Assembly (NCBI GenBank): GCA_949987705.1
Contig: OX465281.1
Location: 158,052,393 to 158,116,392 of the forward strand
Direction of reading: 5' to 3'
Source of the DNA: Thereva unica
Taxonomy: Eukaryota > Arthropoda > Insecta > Diptera > Therevidae
DNA length: 64,000 nt
The notes under the pieces were generated by a model, which was not told the DNA's origin, ran no database searches, and saw nothing but the letters and a program-made list of their open reading frames with translations. Both the position numbers and the translations under genes were made by a program. Positions 54,429-64,000 of the stretch are shown here, piece after piece. Position 1 is the first letter of the stretch, and every line of letters starts with the position of its first letter.

Positions 54429-54784
54429 ACTTAAGTTTTGAGTTGAGCCAAAACAGTAAAAAAATAAAGATTTTAAAAAATAAAATTTATTTCCACTAAA
54501 CGACAACGATACAAGTTAACGCTTTGAATTATAAACTGTAAGTAATTGCTGAAAGCTTATTAGAATATCTCTAAGGTAAAATTTTATTATTACAATTTGC
54601 TGATTAAGAAGTTTTCTAAAGAGGGAAATTGGATCGGCGGAAACCGTCCAGACAAATTCTATGGAAATTTAAAGAGCAAAAATTTAATGGCAATGAAAGA
54701 ATATTATGCTTATGTTGTATTTAATGTGGGAACATTACTATAAGGATTATATGTATTTATCTATTCTAATGTGGTAACATAACT
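54429..54784 (-). repeat. 5' LTR of the errantivirus-like provirus
   Basis: 356 bp. Differs from 46659-47014 by one base near 54453 and one near 54759. Confidence 0.95.
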
Positions 54785-54822
54785 CGTGTGACCTAAGTCC
54801 GCGTAGTGTGGACGCACCATAA

Positions 54823-55954
54823 GTCGTTGACGACAGGATGAATCATACACAATGTAAACAAGTGAGCCACAGAGGAAGTGCGGGAGAATGAGAGATTTTA
54901 CAAACATAGAACGAATTGTGGGTGATAGGAGACTACCATAAAGCCAGAGGTTACGTAAAGTCCCATAGATTTTGGAGAGCATTAGTGAAACTTGATCACA
55001 GCAGGTTAGTTTGGCATTAATAGCAATACCAAGATTATGTACCCGATCAACAATATGAAGAGGTATGTTATCCAGACAAATGAGTGGCATTCTGACGGGG
55101 AGCATAGAGCTACGACTTAACACAAGTACTTGTGATTTTTTAGGGTTTAATTTAAAGAAATTGAGAGCACTCCACTCATTTGTTCGAGATAGAGTGCTAT
55201 TCAAGTCAGAAATACAAGAATCAATATGTGAAGGAAGGCAAGAAGTATACAATTGGAGATCATCAGCATATAGATGAAAGGAACAGTGGCCAATAGTAGA
55301 GGGGAGATCATTAATATATAATGAAAATAGTAGAGGACCAAGAATTGAACCTTGTGGAAAACCAGAAGGCACCTGTAGGAGAGAGGATACAACATTATTA
55401 TGACGAACACATTGAAAGCGATTAGATAGCAAAGAGGAGAAAAGCCGTGTAGCAGAAGAAGAGAAGCGATAGCGCTGACTTAGTTTGGAAAGCAGGATCG
55501 TGTGCACCACCGAGTCGAAGGCTTTCGAGAAATCAAGAAGCACTAATACTGCAACGTCACCTTTATCAAGCGCAGAGCGAATGTCAGTAGATACCTTTAG
55601 TATAGCTGTTTTGCAACTATGATTTTTACGGAAACCAGATTGATATTCAGAAATAAGGCTATTAGATTCAAGGTAGCGCTGAACTTGAATGAAAACAGTT
55701 TTCTCGAAGGCTTTAGCAAGGAAAGGAAGAATGCTAATGGGACGGAAATCTGAGATATCAGCAGGAGACGATTTTTTCGGTAAGGGGATCACTTTGGCTT
55801 TTTTCCACAACAAGGGAACTTGGGAAGTAGTCAGGCAGTAATTAAAAACATGCGTAATGATATTCAAAATTAAGGGATCTGCTTCTGCTATCAGTGTGCC
55901 TGCTGCTGCTGCTGCTAGCGGGGGTGTTGATCCCAGCGGGATTAACATTAACAA
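54823..55954 (-). pseudogene. LINE reverse transcriptase, first piece
   Basis: RT codons begin at about PLILNIITHVFNYCLTTSQV. Blocks are SDFRPISILPFLAKAFEK, motif A VLLDFSKAFDSVVH, GFPQGSILGPLLFSLYIND, and catalytic YADD in HLYADDLQLY. The frame reaches RQRL at the MITE boundary. Residues that appear after it are MITE and LTR read-through. Upstream of the RT fingers the endonuclease is missing, because the ORF1 start is joined directly to RT at about 55885. Confidence 0.88.
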
Positions 55955-56006
55955 TATCGGGACATTTTCTTGTTTTCGGCCTTGCTTGGGTTGATTTAGA
56001 CATTTT
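55885..56006 (-). pseudogene. LINE ORF1 N-terminus
   Basis: The minus-strand frame starting MSKSTQARPKTRKCPD, with a Ser-rich stretch, follows a ~170-nt 5' UTR. It resembles the basic start of a LINE ORF1. After about 40 codons it meets RT sequence out of frame, so everything between the ORF1 start and mid-RT is deleted. Confidence 0.55.
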
Positions 56007-56179
56007 GAAGTACAGGAAAAACGGAAAGAGAAAGGCTAAAAACACAATTGGACACCGACTTTAAAAACGCTGCGGTAATATATACTTGGCGGAAGATTTG
56101 AGCGGAGATTTGAGAAAAAAAAACCGGGAGCTATGCAGAAACACGTCTACTCAGTCGACATTCACTATGTAAACTCAAC

Positions 56180-56253
56180 ATATATACTTTATTATAAATC
56201 TCTTTTTTGTTGTTAAATATACTTCCGGTTGGAATTTCCAGACCATTTTCTTA
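56180..56253 (-). repeat. tRNA-like repeat, right part of the occupied copy
   Basis: From ATATATA onward it matches 41797-41872 (ACTTTATTA, CTTTTTTGTTGTTAAATATA, ACTTCCGGTTGGAATTTCC). Confidence 0.8.
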
Positions 56254-56379
56254 GTTTTAGGTCTCTTGATCAAGAGCTACAATTTGAGATATGGTCCAAG
56301 TCTGGAGCGACAGTACTTTCAGAGATGAAAGAAGGTCACAAACGGACGGACGGACAGAGCCTCGGTATAAGCTTTTTTT

Positions 56380-56620
56380 TGGAAAAGCTAAAAATCAACA
56401 GACTAAGACTAGCTCGCCACGAAACCAGGATGGACGATAACCGTATTCTAAAATGGCAGGTAGACCTAGGAGGAGATGGATGGACTCTGACGACTGATGC
56501 AGAGACAATGCTCAACATTCGGAACTGGAGACTGGAACCGTCAAACTTGGAGAAATACCAAAGAGGAGGCCAAGGCTCGATTTGGGCTGTAGCGTCATTG
56601 GATGGATGGAATAGTGACGT
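56380..56620 (+). pseudogene. RTE-like LINE C-terminal relic
   Basis: Within the 178-codon frame at 56229-56765, the part INRLRLARHETRMDDNRILK, then NIRNWRLEPSNLEKYQRG, follows the RLRWAGH..RM...RNWR...RDRWR pattern of RTE-like C-termini. The rest of the frame is not recognised, and the Met near 56229 lies in the tRNA-like repeat flank. Confidence 0.5.
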
Positions 56621-56765
56621 AAAGCTGCATATGAAGCTTTCGTATACAGCCGGCCTAACGCCTCCTTATAGCTTTATACCCCGCCTCGCCTACTTCGATA
56701 AGTCGCGACTTAGCGCCCTATGCGCTATTTTCAGAAGCTTTTTTAACATTATTCTCCAAACTTAA

Positions 56766-57166
56766 AGCCTTTAATCTATACTTTCAGAAACGCAATTGGC
56801 GCAATGTTTTGCAGAAACTATACATGCCATAGATTTCATCTTTCGGCAGAGTGAAGTATGTACCAGGCTATCTATTATGTTTCAAAAAATCATTCCCTAA
56901 TAGCGCACATTAACAGAGGTATGAATTTTTGGAGAAAAAAAAAGGAGGGAGGGCATTTTTAAGGGTTTTCTAGCTTTTCTCAGCGAAAAATAGTCGGATC
57001 GTATTTTTGAGGGTAATTCATCCAGTATTTTTTATTGTATGCAAAAAACGAAAAAAAATTCAAATCTTAAGACAAATCTTTAATGTCGGATTTTATCTGC
57101 GTTGAAGCTGTGGGAGTGGAAGTGCTGATTTTCTCTAAATGAAAGCTTAGGTACCTTTTTTGGTAT
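56766..57166. other. No recognisable feature
   Basis: AT-rich spacer before the LINE target duplication. Confidence 0.4.
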
Positions 57167-57189
57167 TTCTTCCTTTAGGTTAGGTTAGG

Positions 57190-57483
57190 TTGAAGTGGCT
57201 GCCCCCACCAGGGAGCCCACTTAGGCACGCCATTAGGCCCATTGTGATGCCATTCTGGTATTGGGACATAGTTCAGGCCACTTCAAGCCATTTCGAGCTT
57301 TTAATAAAGCGACAGAGTCTAGAGACACCAATATTTTGCAGCTCGCTCAATCCGTCAAGGAAAGGTGAGCCAAGTAGAATCCCTCTTTTCCTTGCTAGGG
57401 CGGGACATGTACAGAGAAGATGGGAGACAGTTTCTTCCTCTTCTTCATTACCACAACTTCTACATAAGTCGTTGAGGGGAGTC
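57190..57483 (-). pseudogene. LINE C-terminal zinc motif and 3' UTR
   Basis: Minus-strand codons read LCRSCGNEEEEETVSHLLCT, then CPALARKRG and FIKSSKWLEV. This CxxC...H...C motif ends ORF2 of RNase H-bearing LINEs. It joins the RT thumb directly at about 57484, without the RNase H that belongs between them. Confidence 0.7.
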
Positions 57484-58020
57484 CTAATCTTTCGGCGTGT
57501 GGGCCGCTTGCTCGGCGTGTATATCCAAAGGGGTAAGATGCAATAAGAAATCCAGCGCAGCTGTAGGAGTACTTCTCATTGCACCACTGATACACAGCTC
57601 AGTTGTTCTTTGGACCCTTTCCAGTATCTTACGATACGTAATCTTCTGTAATGCAGTCCACCATACCGATATGCCATGCATAAGTATAGGTCTGATTACG
57701 GCCGTATAGAGCCAGTGGACGATGCGTGGTTTACGGCCCCAGTTGACTCTGATCGTTTTCTGGCATAGGAAGAGAGCTGTTTTGGCCTTATTTGCTCTTT
57801 CTATAAGATTCGGCCTCCACGTTAGTTTCCTATCGAGTATGAGACCTAGAAATTTCGCATCCTCCTTTATATGCAGTGTTTCATTACAAAGTCTTAAAGA
57901 AGGAAAATTGGGAAGTCTATGCTTCTTTGTAAAGACCACTACTTCAGTCTTGGTTGGGTTGACGCCTAGACCCTTTGTAGTGGCCCAATGAGAAAGAGTA
58001 TTCAATGCTTGTTGAAACAA
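57484..58020 (-). pseudogene. LINE RT thumb region
   Basis: The frame begins after the catalytic box: LSHWATTKGLGVNPTKTEVV, then FLGLILDRKLTW, WLYTAVIRPILMHG and QRTTELCISGAMRSTP. These blocks follow YADD in I/R1/LOA-group RTs. Fingers, palm motifs and YADD are absent because of the deletion ending near 58020. Confidence 0.85.
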
Positions 58021-58589
58021 GAAGTAATATCCAAGACTTCTTGTCTTACCCTTGTGATGAACGTGGGTTCATTTCCCCTATTGTATAGCAAGAGATTGTG
58101 TTGAAGTAATAAATCAAAAAGCAACTCACCTCTTATATTTGTATCAGAGCTGCCCCAAACGGTGTTGTGAGCATTCGCATCACATCCAACGATGAGGCTG
58201 GCTCCACGACTAGCCGCTTCTTTTGCGGCAACAAAGAGACTGGAGCTGTCCAAATTTCCCTCATATGGTAGGTAGACAGATCCAATCCACGTAGGCCTAC
58301 CGCCTTTCCTGTTGTCCAAGCAGGCCAGTACATTATCAGCATTGCTAAATTTAGACAACATAAAAGCGTTAAGGTCATTTTTAACAATTAAACAGGTTCT
58401 TGGCTTACCTCCCCCATTTCTGGGATACAGCAACCTGTATTTAGGAGTCCTGATTTCGCATACAAGGCCCTGGACGATCCAAGGCTCTTGTACCAGGACG
58501 ACATCTATATCGGCCTTTGAAAGGCGTAAGCATAGGCTGGCGGATGCAGCCTTGCTGTGATGGAGATTAATCTGCGCTACTCTCAACAT
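58002..58589 (-). pseudogene. LINE ORF2 endonuclease (APE type)
   Basis: The 195-residue frame starts MLRVAQINLHHSKAA. It has VLVQEPWI (Glu), GSVYLPYEG, and GCDANAHNTVWGSSDTNIRG (Asp-x-Asn and the WGSS block), the AP-endonuclease fold of LINEs of the I/R1/LOA groups. The final SxxxD-type block is only partly kept before the deletion junction (EVLDITS then CFNKH). The start overlaps the end of ORF1 by about 22 nt. Confidence 0.88.
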
Positions 58590-59430
58590 CGTGGTTGGGA
58601 GTAGTTGGATCAGTCTCGATCAACGTAATATCAGCCTCGTCTTCTTCCGGTGTGAGAGTAATATCATCATCTCCCACCGAAAGAAGTTGGGCAAAGTCAT
58701 CCAGTTCATCCTCCGTCCTTGACGGCGAAGGAACTGAGAAGTTAGAATCCTCAGAGGATAAGAAGAGAGGGTCGCTTGAACCCAGGGTTGGTAGGTGAGT
58801 ATCCTCAGTCACCTTAGGATCAGCTACTCCTGTTCCTGTGTTATCCGCAATACTAGGTACATTGGGTTCAGCTACTTGCGTACCTGTGTCACCCGCAGTG
58901 CCAGGCACGTTGGAATCAGAAACATCCGTACCTGTGTCACCCGCAGTGCCTGAGGGCACACCATCTGGAGCCACAGGTGGAGCAGTTCCACTCTGGGACA
59001 AAGAATCTTTTTTGTAAAGCCTCAGGGTGATTGAAGAAAACCCATAGCTTATGACGCCTTCAGATTTCGCCAAAGGTCCCAGCGACTCCTAGCTAATTAC
59101 TAATGTAACCGCTCGGCCGTCGCCTTTAGGGTCCTCCAGTTTCGTAATCCTCCACGAAGACGTCTGTAGCTGTGGGTTACTCAACCGAATGATATCCAGA
59201 ATAGCCTGAGGCTCGGCTGGTTCTGCTAGGATCCAGGAACGCGCTCTTGGCCGATTCGGGATTTCCTCCCTCCTAACAACCTTGAGTTTGGCGCCTGGCC
59301 ATGCTTCCCCAATTCTGGATATTGCTATTCTATAGAGATCCACAGATCTCTGATCGGCACAAGCGATGAGCTTCACGCGGCCCTGAAACCATCCACTCTC
59401 GCGACAGTGAGGAGCAGTGCCAGTGCTCCT
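58567..59430 (-). pseudogene. LINE ORF1 (gag-like), C-terminal part, one frameshift
   Basis: Frame 59376-59089 carries LIACADQRSVDLYRIAISRI and AWPGAKLKVVRREEIPNRPR, like the DUF4780-type domain of insect LINE ORF1. Frame 59073-58567 continues with SEGVISYGFSSITLRLYKKD, so a frameshift lies near 59080. A low-complexity tail with three ~20-residue repeats (GTAGDTGT-type) and an acidic end follows. The 5' truncation at 59440 removes the beginning. Confidence 0.75.
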
Positions 59431-59456
59431 GAAGTAAGTATTCTTCCTTTAGGTTA

Positions 59457-59914
59457 ATTAAAAAATCTGCATTGTTGTTTGACTGAAAACAGAGCATACG
59501 AAGCACAACTTTTACTAAACTCATTCATATCATAGCCTTAGTTAATATATTCGAGCGGCGACAAGGAGTTACGAAATGGGGATTCACTGAACGAGTTTCT
59601 GTTTATTATTTTCAACTATTGTGTTACAACTATTTGTTTTCTACATTGACTCGACTAAATCAAGAATATACGTAAAAATTGAACTCCCCTAGAAATTCCT
59701 CTGCCGAGTATTCTCCCCTGAAATTTCCCTCGCGCGCTAAAATTCCCTTAAATTTAGGGCAGATTCCCCTGATCTGGCAGCACTGCTTTATTTGGGAAAA
59801 ATTTAGAAAGTATAACAAAAGAGAAGATGTCACGTATGATGTAAATTAAGCGATTCATCATTTCGTTTATTACCCTCAAATCGGTTTAATAGACAAGAGG
59901 TTGCAGGGAAATGT
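59457..59914. other. No recognisable feature
   Basis: Spacer between LINE and repeat copy. Confidence 0.4.
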
Positions 59915-60475
59915 GTTTGTTTTAAAACGTTTTTATTAGCTCGCTTTCTTGACTGTCTGTTTGTCCGGTACAAATCTTGCAATTGATTTTTTGAATACTT
60001 CCGGTTACCCGATCTCCTTGCAATTTTGCACACAGCTTCAGCTCCAAAGACAATGTAATATGGTATATACCTTTAGAACCATGGAGGCCGTCTCAGGAGG
60101 GCAGATTGAAATATTCTTCACAACTTCGACATAGGTATCAAATGAAAGGGTATGATAAGTAGAATACCATAAGTAATATAGTATACTTAATATTTCGTTT
60201 GGTGCATGGCGGCCATCTCAAGAGGACGGATTAACATTTTCTTCACAACACCCGCGTCGTGGGTATTACAGGAAAGGGTGTGATAAGTAGAATACAATAA
60301 GCTATATGGCGTCATTATAAATTTTACTTGGCGGCTAAGATAAACTGGTGGATTGCCTAACTTTACAACAACCTCGAAATGGGAATCAAATGAAAGGACA
60401 TACCATGTAGAGTAAAATAAGCTACATATGTGACGTAATTCAAAATTTAATATGCACACCAGTTAGATAATGGAA
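59915..60475 (+). repeat. Inverted copy of the 25-28 kb repeat family
   Basis: Starts with the terminal segment (AAAACGTTTTTATTAGCTCG, CTGTCTGTTTGTCCGG, ACTTCCGGTTACCCGAT), followed by about three diverged units with CAAATGAAAGGG and GGCGGCCATCTC. Confidence 0.8.
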
Positions 60476-60499
60476 ATTAATATGGTAAATTAATTAAAG

Positions 60500-62299
60500 T
60501 AAAAATAGCGTAAACTCCCCAAACGACCCGGAAAGACGTCACCAATTAGAACGGGAATACTCCCAATTACACCGGGAGGTTAAGAGAAGTGTCCGGCGTG
60601 ATAAAAGGCAGCAGATAAACGAGCTCGCAGAAAAAGCGGAAAACGCGGCAAACACAGGCAACAGTAAGGTGCTGTACCAAATCACTAAACAGCTCGCAGG
60701 AAAGCACTCTACTAAAAAGCATGCCGTTAAGAGTGCGGATGGAAGGCTGCTGTGCAGCGACGAAGAGCAACTCCAAAGATGGAGAGATTACTTCTTCGCC
60801 GCCCTGAATGGTACACTTACACAGGAACCTCAGGAAAACAGCAACAATGCACAGCCAATAAGAATCGCCACTCGGGCCCCATCCAAGACGGAAATAGTAA
60901 CCGCAATTCATGCGATGGCCAATGGTAAAGCAGCTGGGAAAGATGGCATCCCGCCAGAATTGCAGATGCGCTTCAGCCAATCCTAGAAATAGCATGGAAC
61001 ACCTGTACCTTTCCGGAGGATTGGACGGAAGGTATCATAGTCAAAATACCAAAAAAGAGGGACCTAACAATATGCGACAACTGGAGAGGCATCTGTTTAC
61101 TATCTACAGTGGGCAAAATTTTGTCCCATATATTACTATCTAGGATAAGTGAGGCAGTTGACCGAATGCTTAGGAGGCAGCAGGCCGGATTCAGGAAGGG
61201 CCGCTCCTGTATTGATCATATTAACACCTTGAAAATAATAGTAGATTATGAGAAAGCGTTCGACTCGGTCAATAGGAGCTTTATATGGCAGGCACTACGG
61301 CGACGTGGATTGCCTGATAAAATAATAGAATTGATAAAAGCCCTATATAACATTTCCAAATGCAGAGTTCTCCATAATGGAAAATTATCCGACAGCTTTG
61401 AGGTGAGCTCAGGAGTACGACAAGGATGCCTACTTTCGCCATTACTATTTCTTATAGTAATAAATGACATCCTTGTCGGCGCTCTAGATAATCGAACAGG
61501 CGGCATACAATGGGGTTTGGTAGACCGCCTTAAGGACCTCGACTATGCCGATGATATCTGTTTGCTGGCCCACAGACACCAGGACCTCAAAAACATGTTG
61601 AACAATTTGGCAACAGAAAGTAGTCCTGCAGGCTTAAGGCTAAGTACAACTAAAACTAAAGAAATGCGGATAAATGCAAACACCATTGAACGGACAGCGC
61701 TGAATAACCGTGACGTGGAACTGGTAAATAAATTCTGCTACCTCGGTAGTGTTATTACCGAAAATGGTGGGGCAGAAGAAGACGTAAGTTCCAGAATAAA
61801 CAAAGCACGAGGCGCATATGCATGCCTATCCCGCATATGGAGATCAACTAACACCAAATTGCGGCAGTTCAACTCCAACGTTAAGGCAGTTCTTTTGTAC
61901 GGTTGCGAAACATGGAAAGTCCCCCAATTCATCACAGGGCGCCTACAAGTCTTCATCAACAGATGCCTTCGTCGTATCCTAAAAATCCGCTGGCAAGATA
62001 GAATTTCAAACGAAGAACTTTGGCGCCGTGCCGGCCAAGAAAGGATAGACGACCAAATCAGGCGAAGGAAATGGAATTGGGTTGGCCACACCTTGCGACG
62101 CGAAAACGAAAATCTAGCCAAACAGGCCCTTGACTGGAATCCGCAAGGTTCCCGTCGAATAGGAAGACGTAGAACAACGTGGACCCTACTAGAAGAAGCC
62201 GCAACAACTGGGAGATCCTGGTCGGAGCTGAGAGCTGTCGCGCAAAACAGAGTCCGCTGGAGGGCAACTGTTTCCGCCCTATGTCCCATGAGGGATTAA
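60500..62299 (+). pseudogene. LINE reverse transcriptase and C-terminal domain
   Basis: First frame (to 60986): LQRWRDYFFAALN and GKAAGKDGIPPEL. After a frameshift near 60960 the second frame runs to 62299: CDNWRGICLLSTVGKILSHI, QAGFRKGRSCIDHI, motif A DYEKAFDSVNR, SSGVRQGCLLSPLLFLIVIND, catalytic YADD (LDYADDICLLAHR), CYLGSVITENGG, LLYGCETWK, and the tail RKWNWVGHTLRR. About 14 residues normally found before motif A are missing. The frame from 61109 is complete to TAA, but an ATG start is absent because it is read through from upstream. Confidence 0.88.
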
Positions 62300-62320
62300 A
62301 GGACTTTAAAGAAGAAGAAT
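60500..62320 (+). mobile_element. 5'-truncated LINE with nearly complete RT
   Basis: The first recognisable codons (ERRHQLEREYSQLHREVKRS, 60525) lie between endonuclease and RT. The 3' end is after GGACTTTAAAGAAGAAGAA. A related relic is at 28780-29870. Confidence 0.85.
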
Positions 62321-62367
62321 TAAAGTGAAATGAAAGATAAATGTTTCAGATAATTTAACAATTTTCC

Positions 62368-62700
62368 ACATGTATCCGTCATAATATCATGAACATGTTA
62401 AAAAGTGATTGCAAAATGTCACACACAAGACTGGGGGTCATGCTATAGGAACTAGTAGGAGTGTAGAGTAGCTGGGTTGAGAAGTCATTCGCATCAATCA
62501 TATATGCGCCCCACGTTTTTTCGTTTAAAATCATACAAATATTTTCATAGCTATTACAAATTCACAATCTCAAATTTTCAGGACTATCTGTATGGGGTTA
62601 GGAATATGGTTGAGGTTCTAAATCTGTATGGGGCTAGGAGAAATTATTTTATTCTTTTTAGCTCGTTATAAAAACGTGCTATATTAAAAAGTTTTTTTTA
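62368..62700 (+). repeat. Half copy of the 25-kb foldback element with inverted flank
   Basis: 62437-62700 matches the spacer and right arm of 25162-25600 (AGTGTAGAGTAGCT, GCGCCCCACG, TTTTCATAGCTATTACAAAT). 62368-62432 is the reverse complement of 25608-25673 (TGTATCCGTCATAATATCAT). Confidence 0.75.
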
Positions 62701-62710
62701 TCTAATAATT

Positions 62711-64000
62711 TTTCTTCTTTTGTCCCTCAGTTTGTCTGATGCAACCGACTTTCACACTAAGGCAAACATAACATCATACTCGGGGATCTGCGAAAACCGC
62801 GAATATATTCTCCTTTTCATTCGTGTTTATTGTAAAATATGCAGAAAGATAAGCACATGATGTAACACATGCATGCACAAAACCGGTTTAATGTGTGTGC
62901 AGGACGCGGGGAAGTTTTTCTTCCATCATTTTCCATATTATTTGTTCACCCAAACATTTTCTGGTTTCAGATAATTGAAAAATTGCTTCGCAGTAGAGCT
63001 TTTTTATTCAGAAGCCTGTTTCCCGTGTACTACTTCTTCCCATTAAAGGGATGTCTAGCAAAATTAGAGGGGTCTACTTCAACAACATAAAAAAATATGC
63101 CTCATCTTCAGTTTATACCGTCCCTTTCCTATCTATGTTTTTATGCGATGAAATATATTTTTCTTTTTTTCTTTAAATTTTATATGGTCATCCTGATTTC
63201 TCAAAATACCTTCCTAAAAAATTCTCTACCGACTTAGAAACACTAAGAGCAAAAACCATAAAAATCGCTGTAAATCCATCAACATCAATCCATTTTTTTG
63301 TTCTGACATCCTTATAAAAACCTTGCGATATTTTGGTATTCACAGCTGCCAAGAAGTGATCCTAGTTCCACCTAATAGCTCTAGTTAAAGCATTGCCCTA
63401 CAAAATTCCCTTTGAGAAATTGGAAACGTGTGCTGGTAATTTTTCAACGCTCCACAAAGAGTTTTCTTGGGTTCAACCGAAAAACCGGTAACAGCGCTTC
63501 TTCCTCTTCTTGTTGGTGCACCCTTCTTCCTAGAAGTCCTCGAACGTCATGTAATGTAATGAACTTAATCTGAAGTTATTACCAAATCTGACAAAAACAT
63601 TAACAAGGGTGCTTTCCTTTAGTTTTTCTTCAATACCTCTTGAACTGTTTTTTAGCCGTGACATGTGGTGCGTATGATGATGTAGGGAATTAAATTTCGC
63701 GTCAGCAACTGAATATGATGAGATACAAAACAAAAATAAGAAAATGAGATACTTTTATGGTTGCTGTGTATATAAACCTCCCCGTTTAAAGCAGTAGCAA
63801 TGTTGGCAACTGTTTCACCGCCTTTTATATAATATTTACCAGAAGTAGTTATCACTACTTGTCTTCAGTTGCTTAGTGATACGGAATTGTTTGATTTTGT
63901 AGAAAAGTTTTACTTAATTCCTATAAGATTGGATGGAATTGTGAAAGAGGGTTAAATTATTAGATTTTCTAATTAACATGACAAACACAGATCTGCATTC
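62711..64000. other. No recognisable feature
   Basis: No domain, array or inverted pair seen. Short frames (up to 73 codons) have no family resemblance that I recognise. Confidence 0.5.

Larger units (their letters stand above)
46659..54784 (-). mobile_element. Errantivirus-like LTR provirus (gag, pol, env)
   Basis: Two 356-bp LTRs (46659-47014 and 54429-54784) differ at two positions. Flanking CGTG (46655-46658 and 54785-54788) fits the YRYR target preference of insect errantiviruses. The interior has a tRNA-Ser-type primer site, gag, a -1-frame pol, integrase and an F-type env. The only clear defect is a frameshift in the integrase zinc region. It is the youngest insertion in the nest. Confidence 0.95.
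46374..54819. mobile_element. Harbinger-like MITE split by a provirus
   Basis: Pieces 46374-46658 and 54789-54819 form a ~316-bp element. Inverted ends share TCCACACTACGCGGACTTAG and a CACGCGCTTTT block. TAA flanks it (46371-46373 and 54820-54822). Removing it with one TAA joins the LINE frame. Confidence 0.9.
42028..56179 (-). mobile_element. Minus-strand LINE hosting nested insertions
   Basis: The LINE is in three pieces: 56179-54823, 46373-46276 and 42537-42028. It is flanked by ATATATA. The RT frame continues from piece 1 to piece 2 across the MITE, and from piece 2 to piece 3 across the gypsy element, when one duplication copy is counted. The 3' end has an (ATTCA)n-type repeat at 42028-42048. 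The ORF1 start is fused to mid-RT, so the endonuclease and most of ORF1 are deleted. The YADDLQLY box and tail suggest the CR1/L2/Kiri group. Confidence 0.85.
57183..59440 (-). mobile_element. Internally deleted LINE with 16-bp target duplication
   Basis: TTCTTCCTTTAGGTTA flanks it (57167-57182 and 59441-59456). On the minus strand: truncated ORF1, ORF2 endonuclease, a deletion of the RT catalytic part, RT thumb, a deletion of RNase H, C-terminal zinc motif, 3' UTR and a CAACCTAACCTA tail. The tail resembles the insect telomere repeat. Same family as 30150-30890. Confidence 0.9.

Noticed and set aside
54761..54822. C-terminal extension MVRPHYADLG...VTTLE of the LINE RT
   Set aside because: These codons read into the MITE and LTR; the true continuation is at 46373.
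57176..57196. Interstitial telomere repeat TTAGG
   Set aside because: The repeat is the 3' tail of the minus-strand LINE plus its target duplication, only about three units long.

Overview
The window is transposon-dominated nuclear DNA, most probably from an insect. The evidence is the element repertoire: an errantivirus-type LTR element with a tRNA-Ser-like primer site and a 4-bp YRYR target duplication, a BEL/Pao element with an envelope gene, a Penelope-like element, non-autonomous Helitrons rich in satellite repeats, Harbinger- and hAT-like MITEs, a tRNA-derived SINE family, and LINE relics whose coding style is typical of insects. I see no intact host protein gene, rRNA, functional tRNA or CRISPR array.

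Layout. 1-1911: 3' part of a plus-strand LINE. 1909-12750: Penelope-like element (minus), split by a BEL/Pao provirus (3570-12137, minus) whose gag carries a Harbinger-like MITE. 12752-19781: a Helitron (5' TC, 3' CTAG) built from ~117-bp repeats and interrupted by an inverted-repeat element, a TAA-duplicating MITE and a hAT-like MITE. 19783-21240: 3' part of a Ty3/gypsy element. 21288-25600: foldback elements and a decayed Helitron Rep fragment. 25830-28370: a second tandem-repeat array containing a SINE. 28780-32757: LINE relics of three kinds. 33628-37259: a transposon with ~675-bp terminal inverted repeats and remnants of a cysteine-rich gene. 37266-38376: an inverted partial Helitron. 39180-41640: LINE relic, SINE and a TIR element.

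42028-56179 is a deeply nested block. A minus-strand LINE sits in a tRNA-like repeat whose unoccupied sister copy lies at 41733-41872. The LINE is interrupted by a 5'-truncated plus-strand gypsy element, itself carrying a SINE fragment, and by a Harbinger-like MITE. That MITE is interrupted by a nearly intact errantivirus-like provirus (46659-54784; gag, pol and env; LTRs differ at 2 of 356 positions). 57183-59440 is an internally deleted LINE with a 16-bp target duplication. 59915-60475 is an inverted copy of the 25-28 kb repeat family. 60500-62320 is a LINE with a nearly complete RT. The last 1.3 kb is featureless.

The parts do not form one pathway. Each element is a separate mobility system, and the useful signal is their relative order of insertion and the structural oddities listed in the findings: a hammerhead-like motif, the long-TIR element, the env-bearing proviruses and exact nested target duplications.
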